A stretch of DNA of 64,000 nucleotides from Herbaspirillum sp. WKF16 (GTDB lineage Bacteria > Pseudomonadota > Gammaproteobacteria > Burkholderiales > Burkholderiaceae_D). The notes beneath the pieces were generated by a model, which was not told the origin of the DNA, searched no databases, and worked only from the letters and a program-made list of their open reading frames with translations. The stretch spans positions 3,968,001-4,032,000 of the forward strand of contig NZ_CP118632.1 of the NCBI RefSeq assembly GCF_028993615.1, read 5' to 3'. Both the position numbers and the translations under genes were made by a program. This document shows, one piece after another, positions 44,290-54,026 of this stretch. Numbering within the stretch: the first letter of the stretch is position 1; each line of letters opens with the position of its first letter.

Positions 44290-45429
44290 TCACAGCGGCG
44301 CGCGTTCCGCCTTGCGGTCCTTGCCGCGCCCCTTGGGTCCGGCGTCGGGCAGCGGATCGCCCAGCGCCGCGTGGCGCGCCGCCTTGTCCATCTGCGCCAG
44401 CTGCCTGACCCGGGCGTAGAAGTCGGGGAAGCCGTCGCTGCGCGCGAACAGTTCCTTGAAGGCCGGCACAAGGTCGTGATAGGCCCCCACCAGCGCCAGG
44501 TGGGCATTGGACAGCGGCATGGCGAACCAGCGGTCGTAGCCGGCATAGCCGTTCCAGCGCTCGGCCTTGAGCCTGGCGTAGTCGGCGCGCATCTGGTCGA
44601 AGATCTCCTGCTTGCGGGCGCGCTTGTCGGCATCGCCGGCGTCGCTGTCGTAGTTCGCTTCCAGTTTGTCGCGGTAGGTGTCCAGCAGCGCCAGGAAATC
44701 CTGCTTGCGCGCGTCGAAGCGGCGGTAGGCCTCGATCATCGCGTCGTCATGGCGCGCGCTCAGCCAGCGCCGCACGCCGATCTCTTCCACCGCTACCGCG
44801 AAGCCTTCGTTGAACGGCGTGTCGTCGCGGGCGTAGACGGTCTGGTGCGCCAGCTCATGGAAGATCAGGCGCGCCAGCTCGCCGTCCGGATAGTTGATGA
44901 AGGTGGAGATTACCGGATCGTTGAACCATCCCAGCGTGGAGTAGGCAGGCACGCCGACCACCTGCACGTCATAGCCCTGGCGCTGCAGCTGCTCGCCGTA
45001 TTGCTGCGCCGCCTGCTGGCTGTAATAGCCGCGGTAGTCGACGCAGCCGGCCACCGGGAAGCACCATTGGTGCGCCTTGAGCGACAGCTCGGGCGCGGCC
45101 ACCACGTTCCACAGCACATAGGGACGGTCGAGCTGGGCATAGGTCTTGTAGCTGCCGTTGTCGGGCAGGCCCAGTTCGGCGACGGCGAAGCGGCGGATCT
45201 CGCGCACCGTTTCCAGCTTGGCCTTCAGGGCCGGCTTGGCGGCCGGGTCGCCGATCCAGTCGTCCAGCGGCCTGGCTTGCGCCAGCAGCGAGAACTGGCC
45301 GTGCGCGGCCTGGGCATAGTAGGAGACGGACGAGCAGCCGCCCATCGCCGCGGCGGCGACGGCCAGCGCCGCGCACGCAATGGCGCGGCAGCTCAGCAAC
45401 GACAGCGGGGATGACGATTGTGGATGCAT
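44290..45429 (-). CDS. Predicted aminopeptidase lipoprotein (COG4324-type)
   Basis: A 379-residue secreted metallopeptidase. The first 31 residues form a signal peptide with a lipobox-like AMGGC, so C32 is probably lipid-modified. The zinc site HELAHQ is at 191-196, with a likely third ligand in the NEGFAVAVEE helix (207-216). VPAYSTLGWFNDPVISTF just before it is a family feature. Such proteins are annotated as predicted aminopeptidases without experimental substrate. The C-terminus is lysine and arginine rich. It follows the oxidoreductase on the same strand, 75 nt downstream. Confidence 0.85.
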   Translation of the reverse strand: MHPQSSSPLSLLSCRAIACAALAVAAAAMGGCSSVSYYAQAAHGQFSLLAQARPLDDWIGDPAAKPALKAKLETVREIRRFAVAELGLPDNGSYKTYAQLDRPYVLWNVVAAPELSLKAHQWCFPVAGCVDYRGYYSQQAAQQYGEQLQRQGYDVQVVGVPAYSTLGWFNDPVISTFINYPDGELARLIFHELAHQTVYARDDTPFNEGFAVAVEEIGVRRWLSARHDDAMIEAYRRFDARKQDFLALLDTYRDKLEANYDSDAGDADKRARKQEIFDQMRADYARLKAERWNGYAGYDRWFAMPLSNAHLALVGAYHDLVPAFKELFARSDGFPDFYARVRQLAQMDKAARHAALGDPLPDAGPKGRGKDRKAERAPL

Positions 45430-45504
45430 CGCCTCGACGGCTCCCTCAGGATGGGCATGCTGGATGAGACAGCGCCGCCGCCCACGCGGTTCAGGCGCGC
45501 CGCG

Positions 45505-47634
45505 TCAGAGCGCGGCTGCGGCTACGCGGCTCGCATGCCCGGGCGCCTCGTTGGCCAATTTCTCGACCTCGACCAGCACGTCGTAGAAGGTCGGCGCGTT
45601 GCCCATGTCGGTCAGGCGCTGGCTGGTGACTTCGTTGGCGTTCTTGCCGTCGGCGGCGAACTTCTTCCACCAGATCGACAAACCCACCACCAGGCCGGGA
45701 CGCGCCTTGTCGGTCACGCGCACGCGCGCCTGCATGCTGCCGCGGTCGTTGAAGATGCGCACCATGTCTTCGGCGGCGATGCCGCGCGCGACGGCGTCGT
45801 CCGGATGCATGTCCAGGTGCGGCTCGCCCTCGGTGTCGCGCAGGCTCTGCACGTTGACGAAGGACGAGTTGAGGAAGTTGCGCGCCGGCGGCGAGATCAT
45901 CGCCAGCGGGTACTTCGCGCCCAGCTGCGGATTGCTGGCCACCGATTCATACGGCGCGATGTAGGCCGGCAGCGGGTCCAACCCGGCCGCCTTCATCTGT
46001 TCGGAATAGAACTCGCACTTGCCCGAGGGCGTAGCGAAACCACCCTCGGCGAACGGCGCCGCCGGCATGTTCAGGCGCTGCCAGCCGCGCTCCTTCAAGG
46101 CATCCCAGCTGTAGCCTTCGCTGCGCGGATGGTCGCGGCGGAAGGCGACGGCGGCGATGTCGTCGTCGCTGTCGCGGAAGCAGTCCTCGTCGAAACCCAT
46201 GGCCGCGGCCAGCAGGCGGAAGATCTCGGTGTTCGGCTTGGACTCGCCCAACGGCGCGATGGCGGCGTTGTTGGCCATCATGTAGATGTGGCCGTAGGTG
46301 GCGTGCACGTCGACGTGCTCCAGCTGGGTGGTGGCAGGCAGCACGATGTCGGCGTAATCGGCGGTGTCGGTCAGGAAGTGTTCCAGCACCACGGTGTAGA
46401 GATCCTCGCGCGCGAAGCCCTCGACCACCTTGGCCGACTCCGGCGCCACCGCGACCGGGTTGGCGTTGTAGACGATCACCGCCTCCACCTTGGGCCCGAA
46501 CTCGGCAGAGGCGGGCTTCAACAGGTCGTCGCCGATGGTGCTCATGTTGATGATGCGGGCCGGCGCGCCATGGCGCGCGGCCAGGTCCGGACGGCCGAGC
46601 GCGGCGTTGTCCTTGGGGAAGCTGTCCGAGGTCGACATCTGGATGCCGCCCGCGGCGTGGCGCCAGGCGCCCACCAGCGCCGGCAGGCACGCCACGTTGC
46701 GCGCCGCCATGCCGCCGCCGCGCACGCGCTGGAGACCGTAGTTGGCGCGGATCATCGCGCCCTCGCCGGCCAGCGCCGTGCGGCCGTATTCGCGCGCCAG
46801 CCCGACGACCTCCTCCACGCCGATGCCGCAAACCTCGGCGGTGCGCTGCGGCGTCCACTCGGCCAGGCGTTGCTTGAGCTGCTCGAAGCCCAGCGTGTGG
46901 CGCGCGATGTAGTCGTGGTCCAGCAGGTCCTCGGCCACCAGCACGTGCATCAGGCCCAGCGCCAGCGCGGCGTCGGTGCCAGGCAACAGCGCGATGTGCT
47001 GGTGGCACTTCTCGGCCGTCAGCGAACGGTAGGGATCGATGGCGATCAGCTTGGCGCCGTTGCGCTTGGCGGCCTGCACGCGGGTCCAGAAATGCAGGTT
47101 GGAGGCGATCGGGTTGCCGCCCCAGATCAGGATCAGCCTGGCGCCGTTGACTTGCTCCAGGTCGGTGCCGATGCGCGCGCCCACGGTGTAGCGGTAGCCG
47201 GCGCTGCCGGCCGAGGAGCAGATGGTGCGCTCCAACTGCGACGCGCCCAGGCGGTTGAAGAAGCGCCCCGCCATCGACTCCCCCTGCACCATGCCCATGG
47301 TGCCGGCATAGCTGTAGGGCAGGATGGCCTGCGGGTCGCGCAGGGCGATCGACGACAGGCGCTGCGCGATCTCGGCGATGGCCTCGTCCCAGCCGATGCG
47401 CTCGAACTTGCCCTCGCCCTTCTTGCCGACGCGGCGCATCGGATGCAGCAGGCGATCCTTGTGGTAAGTGCGTTCGGTATAGCGCGACACCTTGGTGCAC
47501 AGCACGCCGGAGGTCGGCGGGTGGTCCGGGTCGCCGCGCACTTCGGTGGCCACCCCGTCCTTCACCGTCACCAGCAAGGCGCAGGTATCGGGGCAATCAT
47601 GGGGGCAGGCGGCGCGAACAATCGTGGCAGTCAT
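45505..47634 (-). CDS. Molybdopterin-dependent oxidoreductase, Fe-S containing
   Basis: A 709-residue DMSO-reductase-family enzyme. C10, C14, C18 and C46 (ACPHDCPDTC and GVLCTK) bind a [4Fe-4S] cluster, and GKFERIGWDEAI and SSAGSAGYRYT follow in the cofactor-binding region, where serine rather than cysteine is found near the molybdenum-ligand position. VEKLANEAPGH closes the C-terminal cofactor domain. There are no partner subunit genes or TAT signal, so it is probably a soluble single-chain enzyme. The substrate is unknown. The ATG at 47634 fits the family N-terminus; an upstream one at 47691 does not. Confidence 0.87.
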   Translation of the reverse strand: MTATIVRAACPHDCPDTCALLVTVKDGVATEVRGDPDHPPTSGVLCTKVSRYTERTYHKDRLLHPMRRVGKKGEGKFERIGWDEAIAEIAQRLSSIALRDPQAILPYSYAGTMGMVQGESMAGRFFNRLGASQLERTICSSAGSAGYRYTVGARIGTDLEQVNGARLILIWGGNPIASNLHFWTRVQAAKRNGAKLIAIDPYRSLTAEKCHQHIALLPGTDAALALGLMHVLVAEDLLDHDYIARHTLGFEQLKQRLAEWTPQRTAEVCGIGVEEVVGLAREYGRTALAGEGAMIRANYGLQRVRGGGMAARNVACLPALVGAWRHAAGGIQMSTSDSFPKDNAALGRPDLAARHGAPARIINMSTIGDDLLKPASAEFGPKVEAVIVYNANPVAVAPESAKVVEGFAREDLYTVVLEHFLTDTADYADIVLPATTQLEHVDVHATYGHIYMMANNAAIAPLGESKPNTEIFRLLAAAMGFDEDCFRDSDDDIAAVAFRRDHPRSEGYSWDALKERGWQRLNMPAAPFAEGGFATPSGKCEFYSEQMKAAGLDPLPAYIAPYESVASNPQLGAKYPLAMISPPARNFLNSSFVNVQSLRDTEGEPHLDMHPDDAVARGIAAEDMVRIFNDRGSMQARVRVTDKARPGLVVGLSIWWKKFAADGKNANEVTSQRLTDMGNAPTFYDVLVEVEKLANEAPGHASRVAAAAL

Positions 47635-47745
47635 GGCAAATCGGCAAGAGGAAGGGGCGCGCGAAACCTGAACGGCAAAGGCTTGCGGCAAAGCAGGTAC
47701 TTTATCTTAAAATGCCCTGCAACGACCTTTCCAACACCCGCCGAC

Positions 47746-48570
47746 ATGTCTTCTTCCATGCATTTCTGGCGCCATCCGGCCCTGCCCTTCCTAGAGGGCA
47801 GGCGCGCCGCCGGCAGCCTGTCCTGCTACGCGCCGCACACGCACCCGACCTTCTCGATCGGCCTCGTCGACGCCGGGCGCAGCGTGCTCACGCTGGCCTC
47901 CGGCAGCATGCCGATCGCGCCGGGCGACGTGATCCTGGTGCGCGCCGGCGACGTGCATTGCTGCAATCCCGAGGACCTGCAACGCTGGAGCTACCGCATG
48001 TTCCACATCGAGCTGCCCTGGCTGCAGGCGCTGCTGGCGGAGTCGCCGGCCACCGCCGGGCTGGCGACGGCCATGCGCTCGCAGGTGATCCGCTCGGCGC
48101 AGGCGGTGCAACTGCTGGACCGCCTCACGCGCGCGCTGGATGAGGGCGACCGCAACGCCGACCTCCAGGCCGAGGTCATCGCCTGCCTGCACGAACTGAT
48201 GCTGCTGTGCGCCGAAGCCGGCGCGCCGGCGCAAGATGTGAACGGGGACGAGGATGCGGAAGCGCCCGGCCTGCGCCTGGCCTACGAACACCTGCGCGCG
48301 CATTGCCGCGAACGCATCGCCATCGACGCCCTGGCGCAGTTGGCCGGCACCGGCCGCTACCAGTTGATCCGCCAGTTCCGCCGCCGCTACGGCCTGACGC
48401 CGCATGCGCTGCAGCTGGACATGAAGATCAACCAGGCGCGCGCGCTGCTGCAGCAGGGCGCCAGCGCCGCCGACGCCGCCTACGACACCGGCTTCGCCGA
48501 CCAGAGCCATTTCCACCGCACCTTCAAGTCGCGCGTGGCGGCCACGCCGCTGCAGTACGGCAAGCCCTGA
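47746..48570 (+). CDS. AraC-family regulator with cupin sensor domain
   Basis: A 274-residue transcription regulator. The N-terminal half is a cupin-like sensor (APHTHPTFSIGLVDAGRSV; PGDVILVRAGDVHCCNP), and the C-terminal half has two helix-turn-helix motifs, with AQLAGTGRYQLIRQFRRRYG and the conserved DTGFADQSHFHRTFKSRVAA. It is divergent from the molybdoenzyme gene and convergent with the LysE exporter gene. Genes of this type are often next to LysE exporters they control. Confidence 0.9.
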   Translation: MSSSMHFWRHPALPFLEGRRAAGSLSCYAPHTHPTFSIGLVDAGRSVLTLASGSMPIAPGDVILVRAGDVHCCNPEDLQRWSYRMFHIELPWLQALLAESPATAGLATAMRSQVIRSAQAVQLLDRLTRALDEGDRNADLQAEVIACLHELMLLCAEAGAPAQDVNGDEDAEAPGLRLAYEHLRAHCRERIAIDALAQLAGTGRYQLIRQFRRRYGLTPHALQLDMKINQARALLQQGASAADAAYDTGFADQSHFHRTFKSRVAATPLQYGKP

Positions 48571-48580
48571 GCGCCGGCGC

Positions 48581-49210
48581 TCAGACCCGCGCCAGCGCCA
48601 GTCCGACCGCGGCCAGCATCAGCAACAGGCCGGCGCCGCGCTCGACCATCGGCAATCCCCGCCCCAGCCAAGCCCGCACACGCTGTTGCGACATGGCCAG
48701 CACCAGCGCGGCATCCCAGGCAAAGACCGCGAACAACAACCACGCGCCGTACAGCAGCTTCACCCCCAGGCCGGTCTGCGCGCCGACCATCAGGGTAAAC
48801 AAGCCGAAATAGAACACGCCGTTCTTGGGATTGAGCGCGGCCGACAGGAAGCCGGCCGCCATGCCCGCGCGAAAACCGGCGCGCGCTTCGCCGCGCGCCT
48901 GGCCGGGCTGGGGCAGGCCGGCCGGCTTGCGGCTGGAGCGGATGAACATCCAGCCCAGCCACGCGAGGTACACGCTGGCCAGCCACTTCATCGCAATGAG
49001 CAACGACGGGCTTTGCTGCAACAGGCTGAAGCCGCACAGCGCCAATGCAATGTAGAAGCCATTGGCCAGCGCAATGCCCAGGCTGGCGCCGATGCCGTTA
49101 CGCCGACCATGACGCAGCGCGCCGCGCACCAGCAACAGGAAATCGGGTCCGGGGCTGGCCAGCGCCAACAGGTGGGCGCCGGCCAGCAGCAGGAATTCGG
49201 AAGAAAACAT
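48581..49210 (-). CDS. LysE/RhtB-family amino-acid exporter
   Basis: A 209-residue membrane protein with about six helices. The family signature is in SPGPDFLLLVRGALRHGRR near residue 18, and NPKNGVFYFGLF lies in the fourth helix. Members export basic or hydrophobic amino acids or homoserine lactones. I chose the ATG at 49210; an in-frame ATG at 49219 is an alternative. Its end is 10 nt from that of the AraC gene. Confidence 0.9.
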   Translation of the reverse strand: MFSSEFLLLAGAHLLALASPGPDFLLLVRGALRHGRRNGIGASLGIALANGFYIALALCGFSLLQQSPSLLIAMKWLASVYLAWLGWMFIRSSRKPAGLPQPGQARGEARAGFRAGMAAGFLSAALNPKNGVFYFGLFTLMVGAQTGLGVKLLYGAWLLFAVFAWDAALVLAMSQQRVRAWLGRGLPMVERGAGLLLMLAAVGLALARV

Positions 49211-49419
49211 GGAAGGCATCTCGCTCGCGTCAGTCACCGGGAAGCGCATGCTAGAGGGCGTCGGCCGGCCTGTATTGAACAAAATTGCGGGCGGCGATGA
49301 CCGTCATCGCGGCGCAATTTCGGTTGCCCCTCTGCGTTTCCTTGTGGAAAATGGGTGCGCGGCCCATCGACGGTCGCGACAAGCTCATCCATGAATAGCA
49401 GACCACAAGGAGACTCCGC

Positions 49420-50832
49420 ATGCGCTTTTCCCCCTCGCGACTGACCCGGATGGCGGCGCTGACCGCCCTCGCCTTCTGCGCCGGCGCGTCGGCCCAGCAA
49501 CTCACGGCCGAACAGCAACGCTTCCACGATATCTACAAGGAACTGGTCGAGATCAACACCACGCACTCCGCCGGCAGCACCACGGTTGCCGCGCAGGCGA
49601 TGCAGGCCGAACTGCTCAAGGCCGGTTTCCGCCAGGACGACATCCAGATCATCGAACCCTTCCCGAAGAAGGGCAATCTGGTGCTGCGCTGGAAAGGCGA
49701 CGGCAGCAAGCAGCCGCTCCTGCTGATCGCGCACATCGACGTGGTGGAAGCCAGGCGCGAGGATTGGAAGACCGATCCCTTCAAGCTCAAGGAAGACGAT
49801 GGCTACTTCACCGCGCGCGGCTCGATCGACGACAAGGCGATGGCCTCGGCCTTCGTCTCCATCCTCTCGCAGCTCAAGCGCGAGGGCTTCGCGCCCAAGC
49901 GCGATGTGATCCTGGCGTTGACCGCCGATGAGGAGCGCGGCGATGTCGAGAGCAACGGCGCCTGGTGGCTGTTCAGGAACAAGCCGGAGCTGCTCAAGGC
50001 GGAACTGGGCATCAACGAAGGCGGCGGCGGCGAACTGTACGGCGGCCGCGGCGGCAAGCCCAAGCTGCACCGCGTGCAGGTGGCCGAGAAGCTGTACACC
50101 TCCTATCAACTGGAGCTGCGCGACGTCGGCGGCCACAGCTCGCTGCCCACGCCCAACAATCCGATCTACGCAATGGCCGGCGCGCTGGCGCGGTTGGGCG
50201 CCTACCGTTTCCCGGTCAAGCTGGACGACGTGACCAAGACCTACTTCGCGCGCAGCGCGCAGTTCGCCGGCGGCCAGCAGGCCGAGGACATGCGCGCGGT
50301 GGGTAATGGCAGCATGGACCAGGCCGTGACCGATCGCCTCTCGACCGTGCCGCTCTACAACGCCCAACTGCGCACCACCTGCACCGCCACCATGTTCAAC
50401 GGCGGTCACGCAGAGAACGCGCTGCCGCAGTCGGCCAAGGCCACGGTCAACTGCCGCATGCTGCCCTTCGACGATCCAGCCGAGGTCGAACGCCAGTTGA
50501 AGCAGGTGCTGGGCAACGACAAGATCGTTCTGCACCAGATCGCCCCTCCCACGCGCAGCCCGGTGTCCCCCATGACGCCGGAAATCTCGTCGCTGGTGGA
50601 AGACCTGACCCAGGAAATGTGGCCGGGCGTGCCGGTGATTCCCTTCATGAGCACCGGCGCCACCGACAGCCGCTTCGCGCGCAATGCCGGCGTGCCCATG
50701 TATGGCGTCTCCGGCTTGTTCACCGACCCGGCGGACTTGCGCACGCACGGCCTGGACGAGCGCATCGAGATCCCGCGCCTGTATGAAGGACGCGAGTTCA
50801 TGTACCGGCTGGTAAAGCGCCTGGCTTCCTGA
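49420..50832 (+). CDS. Secreted M20/M28-type zinc peptidase
   Basis: A 470-residue peptidase with a cleavable signal peptide (residues 1-25, ending GASAQQ). Zinc ligands are H and D in LLLIAHIDVV, the bridging aspartate in RGSIDDK, the glutamates in TADEERGD, and H in TMFNGGHAENALPQ in the dimer domain. It fits M20/M25/M40 peptidases that act in the periplasm on dipeptides or related substrates. A CAAGGAGACTCC site precedes the ATG. A hairpin terminator follows the stop. Confidence 0.92.
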   Translation: MRFSPSRLTRMAALTALAFCAGASAQQLTAEQQRFHDIYKELVEINTTHSAGSTTVAAQAMQAELLKAGFRQDDIQIIEPFPKKGNLVLRWKGDGSKQPLLLIAHIDVVEARREDWKTDPFKLKEDDGYFTARGSIDDKAMASAFVSILSQLKREGFAPKRDVILALTADEERGDVESNGAWWLFRNKPELLKAELGINEGGGGELYGGRGGKPKLHRVQVAEKLYTSYQLELRDVGGHSSLPTPNNPIYAMAGALARLGAYRFPVKLDDVTKTYFARSAQFAGGQQAEDMRAVGNGSMDQAVTDRLSTVPLYNAQLRTTCTATMFNGGHAENALPQSAKATVNCRMLPFDDPAEVERQLKQVLGNDKIVLHQIAPPTRSPVSPMTPEISSLVEDLTQEMWPGVPVIPFMSTGATDSRFARNAGVPMYGVSGLFTDPADLRTHGLDERIEIPRLYEGREFMYRLVKRLAS

Positions 50833-50852
50833 TCCGGGCGCTGCGCGCAGCA

Positions 50853-50895
50853 AACCCGGCGCGTTCTCCCGCGCCGGGTTAAGATCGTTTTTTTA
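50853..50895 (+). terminator. Likely rho-independent terminator
   Basis: AACCCGGCGCG / CGCGCCGGGTT stem with a six-base loop, followed by AAGATCG and a run of seven T. The T-run is set back from the stem. Confidence 0.6.
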
Positions 50896-50923
50896 TCTGC
50901 CGCCCAGCGCCGGCTTGTCCATC

Positions 50924-52117
50924 ATGAAACTCATCGATCCCATCGTCCGCTTCCACGCCGAACTGCAACAGATCCGCCGCGACATCCATGCCCATCCCGA
51001 ACTGGGCTATGAAGAACAGCGCACCTCCGAGGTGGTGGCCGGCAAGCTGGCCGAATGGGGCATTCCGGTGGTGCGCGGCCTGGGCGTGACCGGCGTGGTC
51101 GGCATCATCAGGAACGGCGACAGTCCTCGCGCCATCGGCCTGCGCGCCGACATGGACGCGCTGCCCATGCCCGAGCTCAACACCTTCCCGCACGCATCGA
51201 AGCACGAGGGCAAGATGCACGCCTGCGGCCACGACGGCCATACCGCCATGCTGCTGGGCGCGGCGCATTACCTGTCGCAGCACCGCAATTTCGACGGCAC
51301 CGTCTACGTGATCTTCCAGCCGGCCGAGGAAGGCGGCCGCGGCGCCGAGCGCATGATCCAGGACGGCCTGTTCGACAAGTATCCGATGGAGGCTGTGTTC
51401 GGCATGCACAACTGGCCCGGCATCCCGGCCGGCCGCTTCGGCGTGACGCCGGGTCCGCAGATGGCCTCCAGCAATGAGTTCCGCGTGGTGGTCAAGGGCA
51501 AGGGGTCGCACGCGGCGCAGCCGCACAAGGCGATCGACCCGGTGATGACCGCGGTGCAGATCGCCCAGGGCTGGCAGACCATCGTCTCGCGCAACACCAA
51601 TCCCAACGACCCGGCCGTGGTGTCGATCACGCAGATCCACACCGGCAGCGCCAACAACGTGATCCCCGACGAGGCGGTGATGATAGGCACCGTGCGTACC
51701 TTCAGCACCGGCGTGCTGGACATGATAGAGCGGCGCATGGGCGAGATCGCCGAGCACACCGCCGCCGCCTTCGACGCCACGGTGGAGTTCCGCTTCACCC
51801 GCAACTACCCGCCGCTGATCAACCACGAGAAAGAAACCGCCTTCGCCGTCGAGGTGCTCACCGAGCAGTTCGGCGCCGACCATGTCGACGCCCGCACCGA
51901 GCCGACCATGGGCGCCGAGGACTTCGCCTTCATGCTGCAGCACAAGCCCGGCTGCTACGTCTTCCTCGGCAACGGCGACGGCGGCCACCGCGACCACGGT
52001 CATGGCCTGGGGCCGTGCAACCTGCACAACCCCAGCTACGACTTCAACGACGACCTGCTGCCCATCGGCGCCACCTACTGGGTGCGGCTGGCGGAGAAAT
52101 TCCTGCAGGCGAAGTAA
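50924..52117 (+). CDS. M20 amidohydrolase (hippurate hydrolase/aminoacylase type)
   Basis: A 397-residue M20D peptidase. DIHAHPELGYEEQRT starts the family core, HACGHDGHTAML carries the metal cysteine and histidines, and FQPAEEGGRGAERM holds the catalytic glutamate. Members hydrolyse N-acyl or aromatic acyl amino acids in the cytoplasm. The ATG at 50924 lacks a good ribosome binding site, and a TTG at 50915 is in frame; MKLIDPIVRFHAELQQIRRD fits the family start. It is the second M20 enzyme in a row, with a terminator between the two. Confidence 0.92.
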   Translation: MKLIDPIVRFHAELQQIRRDIHAHPELGYEEQRTSEVVAGKLAEWGIPVVRGLGVTGVVGIIRNGDSPRAIGLRADMDALPMPELNTFPHASKHEGKMHACGHDGHTAMLLGAAHYLSQHRNFDGTVYVIFQPAEEGGRGAERMIQDGLFDKYPMEAVFGMHNWPGIPAGRFGVTPGPQMASSNEFRVVVKGKGSHAAQPHKAIDPVMTAVQIAQGWQTIVSRNTNPNDPAVVSITQIHTGSANNVIPDEAVMIGTVRTFSTGVLDMIERRMGEIAEHTAAAFDATVEFRFTRNYPPLINHEKETAFAVEVLTEQFGADHVDARTEPTMGAEDFAFMLQHKPGCYVFLGNGDGGHRDHGHGLGPCNLHNPSYDFNDDLLPIGATYWVRLAEKFLQAK

Positions 52118-52134
52118 GGCGCGCAGCGCAAATG

Positions 52135-52167
52135 AAAAACGGCGCCGGCTGATCCGGCGCCGTTTTT
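52135..52167. terminator. Bidirectional terminator
   Basis: Perfect AAAAACGGCGCCGG / CCGGCGCCGTTTTT stem with a five-base loop between two convergent genes. Confidence 0.87.
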
Positions 52168-52189
52168 CATTGGGGCATCGAGATTGCCG

Positions 52190-52657
52190 TCAATGCGCCA
52201 GGATCGCCACCGCCTGGCTGCCGTAGGCGATCAGGTAGCCGCCATGCTCGCGCTGCCAGTCCTGCGCAATCGCCATGTCGGCGAACCAGTTGGTCTCGAA
52301 ATCGCGGAACATGCCCAGCTCGAAACGATAGCGGTCCAGCAACGCCGGCGGCCGCGCATCGGCCTGGCGCGCGCAGCTCTCCCAGTTGGGAAAGCCGATT
52401 TCACGCGCCAGCATGTGCAGCACGTGCTTCAACTGCAGGCTTGCGCGCAGCGGATACAGCTCGGCCACCGAGATCTCCGGCGTCACCTGCATGGCGACGA
52501 TGCGGCGCAGGATCGGCAAGGCCTCGCTGCTGCGTTCGGCGCGGGCGGCGCGCAGCAGCCGTTTGGCGTAGCGACGCAGGAAGTCGGTGTTGGCAAGCGT
52601 GCCGCCGAAACCGGGTTCGGCGATATGGAGGGCGTGGGGGAAGCGGGTAGACCACAT
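52190..52657 (-). CDS. Hypothetical protein (155 aa)
   Basis: I do not recognise a family. The product is soluble and helical, with a basic N-terminal third (LRRYAKRLLRAARAERSSEA), a middle segment LHMLAREIGFPNWESCARQ that resembles motifs found in small helix-repeat proteins, and a tryptophan and aromatic rich C-terminus (RFELGMFRDFETNWFADMA). The codon use is that of its neighbours. It stands alone, convergent with the amidohydrolase gene, and is followed on the other side by a 297-bp gap without an apparent gene. Confidence 0.7.
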   Translation of the reverse strand: MWSTRFPHALHIAEPGFGGTLANTDFLRRYAKRLLRAARAERSSEALPILRRIVAMQVTPEISVAELYPLRASLQLKHVLHMLAREIGFPNWESCARQADARPPALLDRYRFELGMFRDFETNWFADMAIAQDWQREHGGYLIAYGSQAVAILAH

Positions 52658-52954
52658 TACGTTTTCCTTTCATGCGTCGTCTCCCGCAACGACTATCAAG
52701 GTTCAACGTCTGTGTTCCGGACATGGAATGTAGTGCAGACGGCAGGCGCATCGGCTTTCGCGGGACTGGGCGCCCTGCCGCGCCCGAACCGCATTCTAGC
52801 CGCAGCGGCGCGGGCTTGCCAAGCCCGGCTTGCGCGGCGTTGGCGGCGATGCGACAGCGGCGGCGATTGGCGCGCCGGGCGCTTTCGGGCATGATCGCGG
52901 ATGCGCGCGGCAGTGCAGCGCCGCGCCTGCCGATAATGATAAAAGGAGAACACC

Positions 52955-53308
52955 TTGCAATTGCTCGCCACCGCCCTGCTCATCCTGATCGCCGTCGAAC
53001 ACGTGTGGATCCTGGTGCTGGAAATGTTCCTGTGGACCAAGCCGATCGGCCTGAAGACCTTCCGTCAGTCGAAGGAAGCCGCCGAAGCCTCGCGCGTGCT
53101 GGCCGCCAACCAGGGCCTGTACAACGGTTTCCTGGCCGCCGGCCTGTTCTGGGGCGTGGCCACCGGCGAACGCCCGGTGCAGTTCTTCTTCGTGCTGTGC
53201 GTGCTGGTGGCCGGCATCTACGGCGGCCTGACGGCCAAGCGCTCCATCCTCTACGTGCAAGGCCTGCCGGCGCTGCTGGCCCTGGCGGCGCTGCTGGCCG
53301 CCGCATGA
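52955..53308 (+). CDS. DUF1304-family integral membrane protein
   Basis: A 117-residue protein with four hydrophobic helices. It matches the DUF1304 pattern: IAVEHVWILVLEMFLWTKP in the first helix, NQGLYNGFLAAGLFWG in the second. The function of this family is unknown. The start is TTG at 52955, supported by a strong AAAAGGAGAA site and by the fit of the first helix. Its stop overlaps the start of the next gene (ATGA), so the two are translationally coupled. Confidence 0.85.
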   Translation: MQLLATALLILIAVEHVWILVLEMFLWTKPIGLKTFRQSKEAAEASRVLAANQGLYNGFLAAGLFWGVATGERPVQFFFVLCVLVAGIYGGLTAKRSILYVQGLPALLALAALLAAA

Positions 53309-53817
53309 AACGCATCGCGCTGGCCCTGCTGCTGTCGCTGGCCGCCATGGCGGCGCAGGCCCAGGAAGATCCCGACTGGTGGAACTACCAGAGCGAGCGC
53401 GACGGCCGGCCCTATGCGGTGCGGGTGGACATGAGCCTGCGCCGGGTCTTCCCGCTGTCGGGCCTGCCCTACGTGGTGGTCACCGGCACGGACTACGCCG
53501 CCGGCGCCGACGGCCTGCCCGGCGCCGACGAACAGCGCCGGCTGGATGCGCTGTCCGAGGCGCTGGCCGCCGCCATAAGCCGCAAGACGCGCAGCATCTA
53601 CGCCGGCAGCGCCGCGCGCGACGGCCTGCAGCGCAGCTACATCTACGTCAGCGACCCCAACGGCATCGCCGAAATAGTGGCCGGCGTCTACGCCAGGCTG
53701 TGCAAAGGCTGCAAGAACGCCGCCGAGATCCGCGCCGATGCCGCCTGGTCGGCCTACCGCGACGCCTTGTTCCCGGATGAGGAAACCCGCCGGCGCTTCG
53801 GCCTGCGCGCCTACTGA
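53305..53817 (+). CDS. Exported protein of unknown function (170 aa), DUF695-like in part
   Basis: A small secreted protein. Residues 1-19 are a signal peptide ending MAAQAQ. The mature part, starting EDPDWWNYQSERDGRPYAVR, has some resemblance to DUF695 proteins, but I cannot confirm this. A CKGCK pair sits at about 134-138. It overlaps the DUF1304 gene by four bases. The domain of action is probably the periplasm. No function is assigned. Confidence 0.75.
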   Translation: MKRIALALLLSLAAMAAQAQEDPDWWNYQSERDGRPYAVRVDMSLRRVFPLSGLPYVVVTGTDYAAGADGLPGADEQRRLDALSEALAAAISRKTRSIYAGSAARDGLQRSYIYVSDPNGIAEIVAGVYARLCKGCKNAAEIRADAAWSAYRDALFPDEETRRRFGLRAY

Positions 53818-54026
53818 GCCGGCCGCTGCCATATCCGGCGGCCGCACGGTGCGGTAAGCTCTGCCGTGATGCGCGCCGCGGCGATATTTCCCATGGTAAA
53901 GTTTGGCCCCAAAGATGCCGATAACACTGGTTCGCGGCGCACTTTGCGCGGTGCGCGAATAAATACCAAGCACGGTCCGGACAAGCGATGCCGGACCGAC
54001 AACATCAGCCTAGCCCGGGGAAGGCC

